A DNA stretch of 5,980 nucleotides from an uncultured Lachnospiraceae bacterium (GTDB taxonomy: Bacteria > Bacillota > Clostridia > Lachnospirales > Lachnospiraceae), in contig CALZPS010000105.1 in assembly GCA_945827765.1 (NCBI GenBank), forward strand, positions 1 through 5,980. Reading direction: 5' to 3'. Positions within the stretch are counted from its first letter, which is position 1. Every line of letters starts with the position of its first letter. This document shows, one piece after another, positions 1 through 5,936 of the stretch. A program made the translations under genes and the position numbers. A model generated the notes under the pieces. It ran no database searches, was not told the DNA's origin, and saw nothing but the letters and a program-made list of their open reading frames with translations.

Positions 1-21
1 GGCTACTTTTCGGTGTTTTAC

Positions 22-123
22 GGGTCCCAAAGTCATGTATTGACATGCAAGCATGTCATACATGACCTTTTGACCCTGACATCATATCATATTATGACAT
101 AAAAGTATAGGAAAAAATAATGG
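22..123 (+). repeat. Structured intergenic repeat, partial copy 1 with long hairpin
   Basis: No gene lies in positions 1-145. The stretch holds a long imperfect hairpin from 22 to 76. GGGTC (22-26) pairs with GACCC (72-76), AAA (29-31) with TTT (68-70), GTCATGTA (32-39) with TACATGAC (59-66), and TGACATG (41-47) with CATGTCA (52-58), around a CAAG loop. That is about 24 base pairs with only small bulges. After the hairpin comes an AT-rich tail (CTGACATCATATCAT, then ATAAAAG and a run of A). The same order occurs at 1867-1967: hairpin with GCAAGC apex, CTTTTGA-CC, ATCATAT, TTATGA, TAAAAG, A-rich. The two are therefore copies of one element, and this one probably continues beyond the window start. 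It lies 3' of the minus-strand ABC operon, but neither strand has the T-run of an intrinsic terminator. Pairing and similarity are seen directly; the element's identity is not known. Confidence 0.6.
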
Positions 124-145
124 TTTATACTCCCAAAATCGACTA

Positions 146-952
146 CTATTTATAAAAAAATTTCTTCAGGCAGATTTTCTCCAGGCCATTTATCAGAGCA
201 TACAGTCCCATCGCCATCAAGCACAGCAGGACGATGGACATCAAAAGCCAATCCATTTTAAATACCTGACTGGAATAGATGATGAGGTATCCCAGCCCGC
301 TGCGGGCAGCAAGGAATTCTCCGATAATTACGCCTACCAGACACAGACCGATGTTGACTTTCATGTTGCTGATGATAGCCGGGACCGAGCTTGGCAGGAC
401 GACTTTGGTCAGTGCATGAGTGCGGTTGCCGTGCAGAGTGTAGATAAGGCGGATTTTTTCTTCGTCTATGACCGTGAAACTAGTGTAAAGATTGAGGATA
501 CTGCCGAAAATCGCCACCGACATGCCTGCTACGATAATGGTCTTCTGGTTGGCACCCAGCCAGACAATGAGCAGGGGAGCCAGTGCCGATTTGGGCAGGC
601 TGTTCAATACGACCAGATAAGGGTCGAGAATCTCGGAACATTTGCGGCTGCACCACAAAAGGACAGCGGCAGCCACACCAATCACAGTAACCAGAAGAAA
701 ACTAATCATTGTCTCATAAAGCGTAATTCCGATATGCAGAAAAATGCTTTTGTCCAGCGTCATTTCAAGAAAACATCTGGCAATGCGTGAGGGACTGCAG
801 AATATGAAAGAATCAATGATTCCTTTGTCGGCAGTATATTCCCATAATATAAGGAATGAAACTAAAATGGCAATACGTGAAAACCACACAATAAATTGAT
901 GCTTTTTGCAGGCGTGCAGATAATCTCTCTGACCGCTGGAAATCTCATGCAT
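146..952 (-). CDS. ABC transporter permease, SsuC/TauC-type (BPD_transp_1 family)
   Basis: This 268-residue inner-membrane permease belongs to the family that imports sulfonates, taurine, nitrate or thiamine-precursor-like solutes. It has about six hydrophobic segments, roughly at residues 22-41, 77-100, 113-132, 137-160, 200-217 and 235-255. The cytoplasmic coupling (EAA-like) loop is visible before the fifth segment, where a GNRTHALTKVVLPSSVPAI stretch is followed by the family's typical conserved GEFLAARSGLGYLI. Length is normal for the family. The ATG at 950-952 overlaps the upstream ATPase stop codon in an 8-base ATGCATGA overlap. A strong AAGGAG site lies inside the ATPase end, so the two are translationally coupled. 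The stop is TAG at 146-148, and no terminator is evident after it. The substrate cannot be read from the sequence, and no substrate-binding protein gene is in the window. Confidence 0.9.
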   Translation of the reverse strand: MHEISSGQRDYLHACKKHQFIVWFSRIAILVSFLILWEYTADKGIIDSFIFCSPSRIARCFLEMTLDKSIFLHIGITLYETMISFLLVTVIGVAAAVLLWCSRKCSEILDPYLVVLNSLPKSALAPLLIVWLGANQKTIIVAGMSVAIFGSILNLYTSFTVIDEEKIRLIYTLHGNRTHALTKVVLPSSVPAIISNMKVNIGLCLVGVIIGEFLAARSGLGYLIIYSSQVFKMDWLLMSIVLLCLMAMGLYALINGLEKICLKKFFYK

Positions 953-1712
953 TTTGGTTCAGCTCCTTCCATATCATATTAAAATAATGCTTGAATTCCG
1001 GTGCATTGCGTCGGTTCATCGGCGTATCCTGTGCCAGATCAAAACTGACCTCAACAATGCTCTGCACGGTGGCCGGACGAGGTGAGAGAATGAGAATCCT
1101 GTCGGCGAGACTGACGGCCTCGGATAAATCATGAGTGACTAAAATTGCTGTTTTTTGTTCTTTGCGTAAAATCTGTCCGATATCGTTGCTGACGGTCAGG
1201 CGTGTCTGATAATCCAATGCCGAAAAAGGTTCATCCAGCAAAAGCAGTTGTGGGTCAAGGACCAGTGTGCGGATCAGCGCCGCCCGCTGACGCATTCCGC
1301 CGGAGAGCTCAAAAGGACGGGCGTCGGCAAATTGTCCCAATCCGTAAGTGTCAAGAAGTTCGCGTGCTTTCGCCCGGGTCTGGCTTGAAAGTTTATGTTG
1401 AATTTCCAGACCAAGCAGGATATTGTGATAAATCGTGCGCCATTCAAAAAGATGGTCATGCTGCAGCATATAGCCGATATTTACGGCATTGTCTGATAAT
1501 GGTCTGCCATTTAGATGTATCCATCCGCTCTCCGGTGTAAGCAGTCCGCAGATGAGGGAAAGCAGGGTGGATTTTCCACATCCGGAGGGTCCGACGATGG
1601 CAACGAATTCCCCGTTTGCCACAGAGAATGTGATGTCTGACAGTGCTTTGGTTTCGCCGTCTTTTGTGTGATAAGCATAATGGACATGATTGAATTCCAA
1701 TATCGATTCCAT
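945..1712 (-). CDS. ABC transporter ATP-binding protein, SsuB/TauB-type
   Basis: This cytoplasmic ATPase subunit powers the adjacent permease. With the ATG at 1712 the protein has 255 residues, the usual size. Walker A GPSGCGKST is at 41-49, the Q-loop glutamine near 84, the signature LSGGMRQR at 136-143, Walker B LLLLDEP at 156-162, the D-loop SALD at 164-167 and the switch histidine (VTHD) at 194. The signature has Met in place of the usual Gln (LSGGM for LSGGQ), which is common in the nitrate/sulfonate/taurine (SsuB/TauB) subfamily and does not suggest inactivity. The frame stays open upstream to a TTG at 1754, but the ATG at 1712 follows a GGAG site at proper distance and begins the conserved first strand, so I chose it. 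The gene leads a minus-strand operon with the permease. Its promoter must lie in or beyond the repeat element upstream; I found no convincing -35/-10 pair. The substrate is undetermined. Confidence 0.92.
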   Translation of the reverse strand: MESILEFNHVHYAYHTKDGETKALSDITFSVANGEFVAIVGPSGCGKSTLLSLICGLLTPESGWIHLNGRPLSDNAVNIGYMLQHDHLFEWRTIYHNILLGLEIQHKLSSQTRAKARELLDTYGLGQFADARPFELSGGMRQRAALIRTLVLDPQLLLLDEPFSALDYQTRLTVSNDIGQILRKEQKTAILVTHDLSEAVSLADRILILSPRPATVQSIVEVSFDLAQDTPMNRRNAPEFKHYFNMIWKELNQNA

Positions 1713-1719
1713 GCAGACA

Positions 1720-1723
1720 CTCC
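1720..1723 (-). promoter_or_regulatory. Ribosome binding site fixing the ATPase start
   Basis: On the minus strand GGAG is followed by a 7-base spacer (TGTCTGC) and ATG at 1712. The longer TTG-initiated frame (1754) has no comparable site, and its start lies inside the hairpin of the repeat element, so this site decides the start. Confidence 0.65.
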
Positions 1724-1732
1724 ATTTCAAAG

Positions 1733-1942
1733 ATATATAAGATGTTGGGGTCAAAAGCCCCCAACTATGATACCTACGGATTGTTTCGTGCTTTGCACTC
1801 CCACAATCCTACCCGACATTCGCATATCGTGGGATGATTATCCCGCTTTTATGCTCATATCGGGGCGGTTTCCAAGGTCTTTCATCCACCTATGAGCAAG
1901 CTCATGTGGGCTTAGACCTTTTGAACCTGGTATCATATATAA
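1733..1942. repeat. MITE-like / structured RNA repeat element, full copy 2
   Basis: This fills most of the 400-bp gene-free divergent spacer (1713-2113). The two ends are imperfect inverted repeats. Read outward, the left end (minus strand) gives CTTTTGACCCCAACATC then TTATATAT; the right end (plus strand) gives CTTTTGAACCTGGTATC then ATATATAA. About 18 of 25 positions agree. Inside, a perfect 9-bp pair, TATGATACC (1766-1774) with GGTATCATA (1929-1937), closes a domain with three hairpins: GGATTGT/ACAATCC (1778-1784/1803-1809) with inner GTGC/GCAC; GTGGGAT/ATCCCGC (1829-1835/1840-1846); and a long one at 1867-1927 (GGTT/AACC, AAGGTCT/AGACCTT, CCAC/GTGG, ATGAG/CTCAT). A separate 7-bp hairpin GTTGGGG/CCCCAAC lies at 1744-1765. 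The right part is homologous to 22-123. No open frame fits, so a non-autonomous mobile repeat or a structured RNA are the main options. Which strand, if any, is transcribed is unknown. Confidence 0.55.
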
Positions 1943-1989
1943 TACTTTATGATAAAAGAAAAATAAGGTGATTTTTGAAATTGAAATGG

Positions 1990-2018
1990 TAGAAATATTT
2001 ATTTGTTTGTGGTATGAT
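1990..2018 (+). promoter_or_regulatory. Predicted sigma-A promoter with extended -10 for EamA-queH
   Basis: TGGTATGAT at 2010-2018 is an extended -10 (TGn followed by TATGAT, one mismatch from TATAAT). A weak -35, TAGAAA (1990-1995), lies 17 bases upstream; a better TTGAAA at 1981-1986 is too far away. The region is AT-rich and leads to a leader of roughly 90 bases before the EamA ATG. It lies just outside the right end of the repeat element. Prediction from sequence only. Confidence 0.45.
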
Positions 2019-2052
2019 TACCTGCGGAAAAATGATAAGAAATAATATCAGA

Positions 2053-2081
2053 CGGAAGATGACTTCCGCCTCTTCAGGCGG
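2053..2081 (+). promoter_or_regulatory. 5' leader with two mutually exclusive hairpins
   Basis: Hairpin A is CGGAAG (2053-2058), loop ATGA, CTTCCG (2063-2068). Hairpin B is CCGCC (2066-2070), loop TCTTCA, GGCGG (2077-2081). They share bases 2066-2068, so only one can form fully at a time. Neither is followed by a T-run, so this is not an intrinsic terminator. It sits about 20 bases before the AAGGA site (2098-2102) of the EamA gene and could affect translation or mRNA stability. It matches no riboswitch class I can name. Confidence 0.35.
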
Positions 2082-2113
2082 TGAGCGAGTCTGGAATAAG
2101 GAAGAGACAGAAG

Positions 2114-3061
2114 ATGAAGAATGGTAAATTAAAATACAATCTGCTGCTGATGCTGACAGCATTAATCTGGGGAGGTGCATTCGTAGCGCAGAGCGTGGGC
2201 ATGGACTATATCGGACCGTTTACATTTAACGCGGTGCGCAGTTTTCTGGGAAGTCTGGTACTTCTCCCGGTTATCTGGTTTATGAACAGGGGAAAACATA
2301 CGGAGACCGGGAATGGGCAGCAGGAGAGAAGGCAGGAGCGGAAAACGTTGTTAAAGGCAGGAATCTGCTGTGGAATTCTGCTGACGATTTCGACTTCGCT
2401 GCAGCAGATAGGACTGTTGTATACGAGTGCCGGAAAAGCCGGGTTTATCACCGCATTATATATTCTGATTGTGCCTGTTTTGGGCTTGTTTGTCGGAAAG
2501 AAGGTCGGCAGAAAAACATGGATTGGAGTTGTGCTGGCGGTTGTGGGAATGTATTTACTGTGTATTACATCCGGGTTTTCTATCTCGTTTGGCGATTTAC
2601 TTGTTTTGTTGTGCGCAGTTTCATTTTCCTTTCATATTTTAACGGTGGACTATTTTTCGCCGAAAGTGGACGGGGTAAAGCTGTCATGTCTCCAGTTTTT
2701 TGTATGCGGCGTGCTTAGTATCGGACCAATGCTGATGGAACAGCCGCAGATTTCACAGATTCTGGCGGCATGGATGCCGATAGCTTATGCCGGTATCCTT
2801 TCGTGCGGAGTTGCATATACGCTGCAGATTATCACACAGAAACATTTGAATCCGACGGTGGCATCCTTGCTGATGAGTCTGGAATCTGTCTTTGCGGTTC
2901 TGACCGGATGGGTGGTTTTACACGAACGGCTTTCCACGCGGGAAATGCTGGGATGTGTACTGATGTTTGCGGCAATCATTCTGGCACAGCTCCCGCAGAA
3001 AGAGACCGGGAAAGACACCACAGAGAAGGACAATACTGAGAAGGATAGGGAAGAAGGCTGA
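2114..3061 (+). CDS. EamA/DMT-superfamily membrane transporter
   Basis: This 315-residue integral membrane protein of the drug/metabolite transporter superfamily is probably a small-solute exporter or importer. Ten hydrophobic segments can be placed near residues 8-25, 38-57, 79-97, 105-127, 134-150, 158-177, 190-207, 217-238, 247-269 and 275-294, giving the duplicated five-helix EamA layout. Hallmarks are the N-terminal LIWGGAFVAQ (18-27) and, in the second repeat, SLESVFAVLTGWVVLHERL (255-273) followed by an E..G helix start. A charged loop at 58-78 and a hydrophilic tail at 296-315 (TEKD twice) lie outside the membrane core. I preferred the ATG at 2114 over a GTG at 2081: AAGGA lies upstream at workable distance, the first helix begins at once, and the GTG sits in a hairpin without a binding site. 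The stop is 2 bp before queH, so they are probably one operon. Substrate unknown. Confidence 0.88.
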   Translation: MKNGKLKYNLLLMLTALIWGGAFVAQSVGMDYIGPFTFNAVRSFLGSLVLLPVIWFMNRGKHTETGNGQQERRQERKTLLKAGICCGILLTISTSLQQIGLLYTSAGKAGFITALYILIVPVLGLFVGKKVGRKTWIGVVLAVVGMYLLCITSGFSISFGDLLVLLCAVSFSFHILTVDYFSPKVDGVKLSCLQFFVCGVLSIGPMLMEQPQISQILAAWMPIAYAGILSCGVAYTLQIITQKHLNPTVASLLMSLESVFAVLTGWVVLHERLSTREMLGCVLMFAAIILAQLPQKETGKDTTEKDNTEKDREEG

Positions 3062-3063
3062 AT

Positions 3064-3711
3064 ATGCACAATCAATCGACGCAGAAGCAAAATGTAAATT
3101 ACCAGAAGGAATTAGATAAAATCATAAATCGTCTGGAGCAGGAAGGGCGCGTGCCGCGGCTTTTGCTGCATAGCTGTTGTGCGCCCTGCAGCAGTTACGT
3201 GTTGGAATACCTGTCGAAGTATTTTGAAATTACGGTGTTATATTATAATCCGAATCTGTATCCTGACAGTGAATTTGCCAAACGTTCTGCAGAACAGAGG
3301 CGTTTGATAGATGAAATGAAAACCGTGCACCCGGTTTCTTTTATGGAAGGCGCATTTGACAAATCAGTGTTTTATCAGATGGCAGCGGGAATGGAATCCA
3401 TCAGAGAAGGTGGGGCGAGGTGTTTTCGTTGTTATGAACTACGGTTAAGAAAGACAGCGGAGACGGCAAAGGCGCTCGGGTTCGATTTTTTTACAACGAC
3501 ACTCAGTATCAGTCCGTTGAAAAATGCGCAAAAGTTAAATGAAATTGGCGGCAGACTGGCTGACGAGTATGGGGTGGCCTATTTGATGTCGGATTTTAAG
3601 AAGAAAAACGGATATAAGCGCTCGGTGGAGTTGTCACAGGAATATGATTTATACCGGCAGGATTATTGTGGATGCGAATTTTCCTATCAGGAGAGGCATG
3701 GACAGATATAA
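3064..3711 (+). CDS. queH: Epoxyqueuosine reductase QueH
   Basis: QueH is the non-orthologous replacement for the cobalamin enzyme QueG. It reduces epoxyqueuosine to queuosine in the wobble position of tRNAs for Asp, Asn, His and Tyr, in the cytoplasm. The 215-residue protein shows the family's cysteine pattern: HSCCAPCSSYV (Cys 38, 39, 42), RCFRC (Cys 120, 123) and DYCGCEFS (Cys 202, 204), which serve metal binding (including an iron-sulfur cluster) and catalysis in characterised members. Also typical are YYNPNLYP (60-67) and FFTTTLSISPLKN (142-154). Length is normal. The ATG lies 2 bp after the EamA stop, with its purine-rich site (AGGGAAGAAGG) inside the end of that gene, which implies translational coupling. 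No other queuosine gene is in the window. The N-terminal 30 residues are hydrophilic and variable. Identification is confident. Confidence 0.92.
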   Translation: MHNQSTQKQNVNYQKELDKIINRLEQEGRVPRLLLHSCCAPCSSYVLEYLSKYFEITVLYYNPNLYPDSEFAKRSAEQRRLIDEMKTVHPVSFMEGAFDKSVFYQMAAGMESIREGGARCFRCYELRLRKTAETAKALGFDFFTTTLSISPLKNAQKLNEIGGRLADEYGVAYLMSDFKKKNGYKRSVELSQEYDLYRQDYCGCEFSYQERHGQI

Positions 3712-3719
3712 AAGATAAT

Positions 3720-3756
3720 TTGTATATTTACAAGCGATATTATGCTGTGATAAACT
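3720..3756 (+). promoter_or_regulatory. Predicted argH promoter with overlapping palindrome
   Basis: A -35 TTTACA (3727-3732), an 18-base spacer and a -10 TAAACT (3751-3756) preceded by TGA (an extended -10 TGn) fit a housekeeping promoter in the 81-bp gap between queH and argH. A perfect 5-bp-arm palindrome, TTGTA-TATT-TACAA (3720-3733), overlaps the -35. Its AT-rich centre is loosely like an arginine-repressor half-site pair, but it does not match the known ARG box well, so an operator role is only a guess. No terminator is seen in the gap. The argH binding site AGAGGA follows at 3779-3784. Confidence 0.4.
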
Positions 3757-3792
3757 AATAGGAAATATTTTTAAGAAAAGAGGAATCAGAAT

Positions 3793-4161
3793 ATGGCGCA
3801 GTTATGGGGCGGCCGTTTTACGAAGGAGACGGATCAGCTTGTTTACAATTTTAATGCCTCCATATCGTTTGACCAGAGATTTTATGAGCAGGATATCCGC
3901 GGAAGTATCGCCCATGTGACGATGCTGGCGGCGCAGGGGATACTCACGGAAGAAGAAAAGACGCAGATTATCGAAGGACTGAACGGCATCCTGACAGATG
4001 TAAAGAGCGGAAAGCTTGCGATTACCGAAGAGTATGAGGACATCCACAGCTTTGTGGAGGCGAACCTGATTGAGCGAATCGGTGATGCGGGGAAGAAACT
4101 CCACACCGGACGCAGCCGAAACGACCAGGTGGCCCTGGATATGAAGTTATACCAGAGATGA
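3793..4161 (+). CDS. argH: argH 5' open frame (N-terminal fragment, 122 aa)
   Basis: This is the part of argH that would be translated as written, from the ATG at 3793 behind AGAGGA to a premature TGA. It carries the N-terminal domain only: the LWGGRF motif, the DIHSFVE segment (83-89) and the HTGRSRNDQ substrate-binding motif. It lacks the central helical bundle and the serine loop. The active site of this family is built from three subunits, so the fragment alone should be inactive. Confidence 0.7.
   Translation: MAQLWGGRFTKETDQLVYNFNASISFDQRFYEQDIRGSIAHVTMLAAQGILTEEEKTQIIEGLNGILTDVKSGKLAITEEYEDIHSFVEANLIERIGDAGKKLHTGRSRNDQVALDMKLYQR
4153..4159 (+). other. Frameshift site in argH (apparent 2-base loss in an AG run)
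   Basis: The text reads CAGAGAT. The family pattern L-Y-x-R-D-E-I would need CAGAGAGAT, one more AG unit. A 1-base insertion would restore the frame too but would remove the conserved basic residue, so loss of one AG unit is the better explanation. The site is not an X-XXY-YYZ slippery heptamer. Confidence 0.75.
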
Positions 4162-4165
4162 AATA

Positions 4166-5188
4166 TTGGAACTGGAAAAGCTTTTAAAGGAATTGCTGAC
4201 GGTTCTTTTAAATATGATGAAGGAGCATATAGAAACTTATATGCCGGGATTCACACATTTGCAGAAAGCACAGCCTATTACATTGGCTCATCATCTGGGA
4301 GCTTATTTTGAAATGTTCAAGCGTGACTGCCAGCGTATGGAGGACATTTATAAAAGAATGAACCTCTGCCCGCTGGGAGCCGGAGCACTGGCGGGGACAA
4401 CCTATCCGCTGGACCGCGAGTATACAGCAGCACTGCTTGAATTTGACGGACCGACGCTGAACAGCATTGATTCGGTGGCGGACAGAGATTATCTGATCGA
4501 ACTGCTCTCGGCAATGTCCACGGTGATGATGCATCTGAGCCGGTTCTCGGAGGAAGTCATCATCTGGAATTCCAATGAATATCGGTTTGTGGAGCTGGAT
4601 GATGCATACAGCACCGGAAGCAGCATTATGCCGCAGAAGAAAAATCCGGATATCGCGGAGCTTGTCCGCGGCAAAACCGGCAGGGTTTACGGGGCATTGA
4701 TGTCATTGCTTACCACCATGAAGGGAATTCCGCTGGCATACAACAAGGATATGCAGGAGGATAAGGAGCTTTTCTTTGATGCAATCGATACGACCAAGGG
4801 CTGTATTGCGTTGTTTACAGGAATGCTGCGCACGATGAAATTTAATAAAACCCGTATGGAGGAAAGTGCCAGAAACGGATTTACCAATGCGACTGATGCG
4901 GCGGATTATCTGGTGAACCACGGTGTGCCGTTCCGTGATGCACACGGTATAGTGGGACAGTTGGTATTGTATTGTATTGAAAAAGATATCGCACTGGATG
5001 ATATGAGTCTGGAAGAATTCCGGGCAATATCTCCGGTATTTGAGGAGGATATTTACGAGGCGATAAGCATGAAAACCTGTGTGGAGATGAGAAATACTAT
5101 CGGCGCACCGGGCAGGGCGGCGATGGAACAGGTAATCGCTAAGGAAGAAGAGTATTTGCAGGCAAAGAACGAAAAAGGAGAGGATTAA
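4166..5188 (+). CDS. argH: argH 3' open frame (C-terminal fragment, 340 aa)
   Basis: This open frame continues argH after the frameshift. It holds the helical-bundle core with THLQKAQP (30-37) and the [12 protein letters not shown] loop (151-162), and the C-terminal domain ending at TAA 5186. As written, the only nearby starts are the TTG at 4166 and ATGATG at about 4214. Neither has a good ribosome binding site, so separate translation is unlikely. Homology really begins 9 bases earlier, at GAT 4157-4159 (residues DEI). Confidence 0.65.
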   Translation: MELEKLLKELLTVLLNMMKEHIETYMPGFTHLQKAQPITLAHHLGAYFEMFKRDCQRMEDIYKRMNLCPLGAGALAGTTYPLDREYTAALLEFDGPTLNSIDSVADRDYLIELLSAMSTVMMHLSRFSEEVIIWNSNEYRFVELDDAYSTGSSIMPQKKNPDIAELVRGKTGRVYGALMSLLTTMKGIPLAYNKDMQEDKELFFDAIDTTKGCIALFTGMLRTMKFNKTRMEESARNGFTNATDAADYLVNHGVPFRDAHGIVGQLVLYCIEKDIALDDMSLEEFRAISPVFEEDIYEAISMKTCVEMRNTIGAPGRAAMEQVIAKEEEYLQAKNEKGED

Positions 5189-5189
5189 G

Positions 5190-5936
5190 ATGGAAAAGAA
5201 ATTAAAAGTCGGTATTTTGGGCGCCACCGGAATGGTAGGACAGAGATTCATAGCACTTTTGGAAAATCACCCGTGGTTTGAGGTGGTGACAGTGGCGGCG
5301 AGTCCGCGCTCAGCAGGCAAGACCTATGCCGAGGCGGTAGGTGACCGCTGGAAAATGGATACTCCGATGCCGGAGGCAGTCAAGAATCTTATTGTGTTAA
5401 ATGTAAATGCAGTGGAGAAAGTTGCAGCAACTGTGGATTTCGTATTCAGTGCCGTAGATATGACAAAGGAAGAAATCAAGGCAATTGAGGAAGAATATGC
5501 AAAGACTGAAACGCCGGTTGTATCCAATAACAGCGCACATCGCTGGACACCGGATGTGCCGATGGTTGTGCCGGAGATTAATGCGGCTCATTTTGATGTC
5601 ATCAAAGACCAGCAGAAACGTCTGGGAACGACCCGCGGATTTATCGCTGTAAAACCGAACTGTTCCATCCAGAGCTACGCACCGTGTCTGGCTGCATGGA
5701 AAGAGTTCGGTCCGAAGGAAGTTGTGGCAACGACCTATCAGGCAATTTCCGGTGCGGGAAAGACATTTAAGGATTGGCCGGAAATGATGGGAAATATCAT
5801 TCCTTATATCGGCGGTGAGGAAGAAAAGAGTGAGCAGGAGCCGCTGCGTGTACTTGGCAAAGTAGAGAATGGACAGATTGTGAAAGCAGAGCTTCCGAAG
5901 ATTACCTGCCAGTGTGTGCGCGTGCCGGTATTGAAC
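5190..5936 (+). CDS. asd: Aspartate-semialdehyde dehydrogenase, 3'-truncated
   Basis: Asd reduces aspartyl phosphate to aspartate semialdehyde with NADPH, the shared step to lysine/diaminopimelate, threonine, methionine and isoleucine. The 249 genuine residues show the nucleotide-binding GATGMVG (11-17), SNNSAHRW (112-119), PEINAAH (128-134) and the catalytic-cysteine motif KPNCSIQ with Cys158, followed by TTYQAISGAG (181-190). CQCVRVPV (240-247) precedes the active-site Gly-His, which is missing. The style and predicted length match the roughly 360-residue archaeal/fungal-like Asd branch found in many Clostridia, so about 110 C-terminal residues are absent. The ATG comes 1 bp after the argH stop, with AAAGGAGAGG inside the argH end, so the two are coupled. 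The open frame runs on to a TGA at 5955-5957, but the last six codons (LSLIHI) are adapter, not protein. The truncation is technical, not biological. Confidence 0.95.

Larger units (their letters stand above)
3793..5188 (+). pseudogene. argH: argH, argininosuccinate lyase, disrupted by a frameshift
   Basis: Argininosuccinate lyase (fumarase/aspartase superfamily, cytoplasmic homotetramer) splits argininosuccinate into arginine and fumarate, the last step of arginine synthesis. The coding sequence is complete in homology but lies in two frames: residues 1-122 end at TGA 4159-4161, and the rest continues in the next frame to TAA 5186-5188. Restoring two bases in the AG run gives a 465-residue protein, the normal size, with no residue lost and a family-like LY.RDEI junction. 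All signature regions survive: LWGGRF (4-9), HTGRSRNDQ (104-112), [11 protein letters not shown] (about 152-162) with the catalytic-site histidine, and the [12 protein letters not shown] serine loop (about 276-287). Only this single lesion is visible, and codon use after it stays clean. It is therefore either a very recent mutation or a sequencing/assembly error; the adapter left at the contig end makes error plausible. Confidence 0.88.

Noticed and set aside
22..76. Intrinsic terminator for the minus-strand ABC operon
   Set aside because: The stem is strong, but the bases after it on the minus strand (TAAAACACCGAAAAG) are not a T-run, and the stem is about 70 bases past the stop codon. The plus strand also lacks a T-run.
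416..790. Plus-strand 124-residue frame inside the permease gene
   Set aside because: It is antisense to a clear conserved membrane protein; its polar composition is the usual reverse-strand shadow of hydrophobic codons.
1713..1754. Longer ATPase N-terminus from a TTG start at 1754
   Set aside because: The 14 extra residues are non-conserved, the codon lies in a repeat hairpin, and the ATG at 1712 has a good ribosome binding site.
1668..1895. Possible 75-residue plus-strand protein across the spacer
   Set aside because: It overlaps the ATPase start antisense and runs through the repeat hairpins, with no ribosome binding site and no recognisable protein character.
1860..1960. TPP-riboswitch-like look (TTAGA, then GAACCTG, then ATAATAC)
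   Set aside because: The pieces resemble the thiamine-pyrophosphate aptamer core, but the GGGGTGC/CTGAGA helix pair and the P4/P5 junction cannot be formed properly, and the same tail occurs in copy 1 (22-123) without those bases. The repeat hairpin explains the sequence better.
2081..2113. GTG start for the EamA gene at 2081
   Set aside because: It has no ribosome binding site, lies in the GGCGG arm of a hairpin, and adds a charged stretch absent from the family.
1947..2180. Possible 77-residue minus-strand protein in the EamA leader
   Set aside because: It overlaps the EamA start antisense and the predicted promoter, and its composition looks like the shadow of AT-rich DNA.
4153..4168. 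Programmed ribosomal frameshift in argH
   Set aside because: There is no slippery heptamer, no clear downstream stimulatory structure, and no known argH family using recoding. The lesion needs two bases restored, which fits a deletion.
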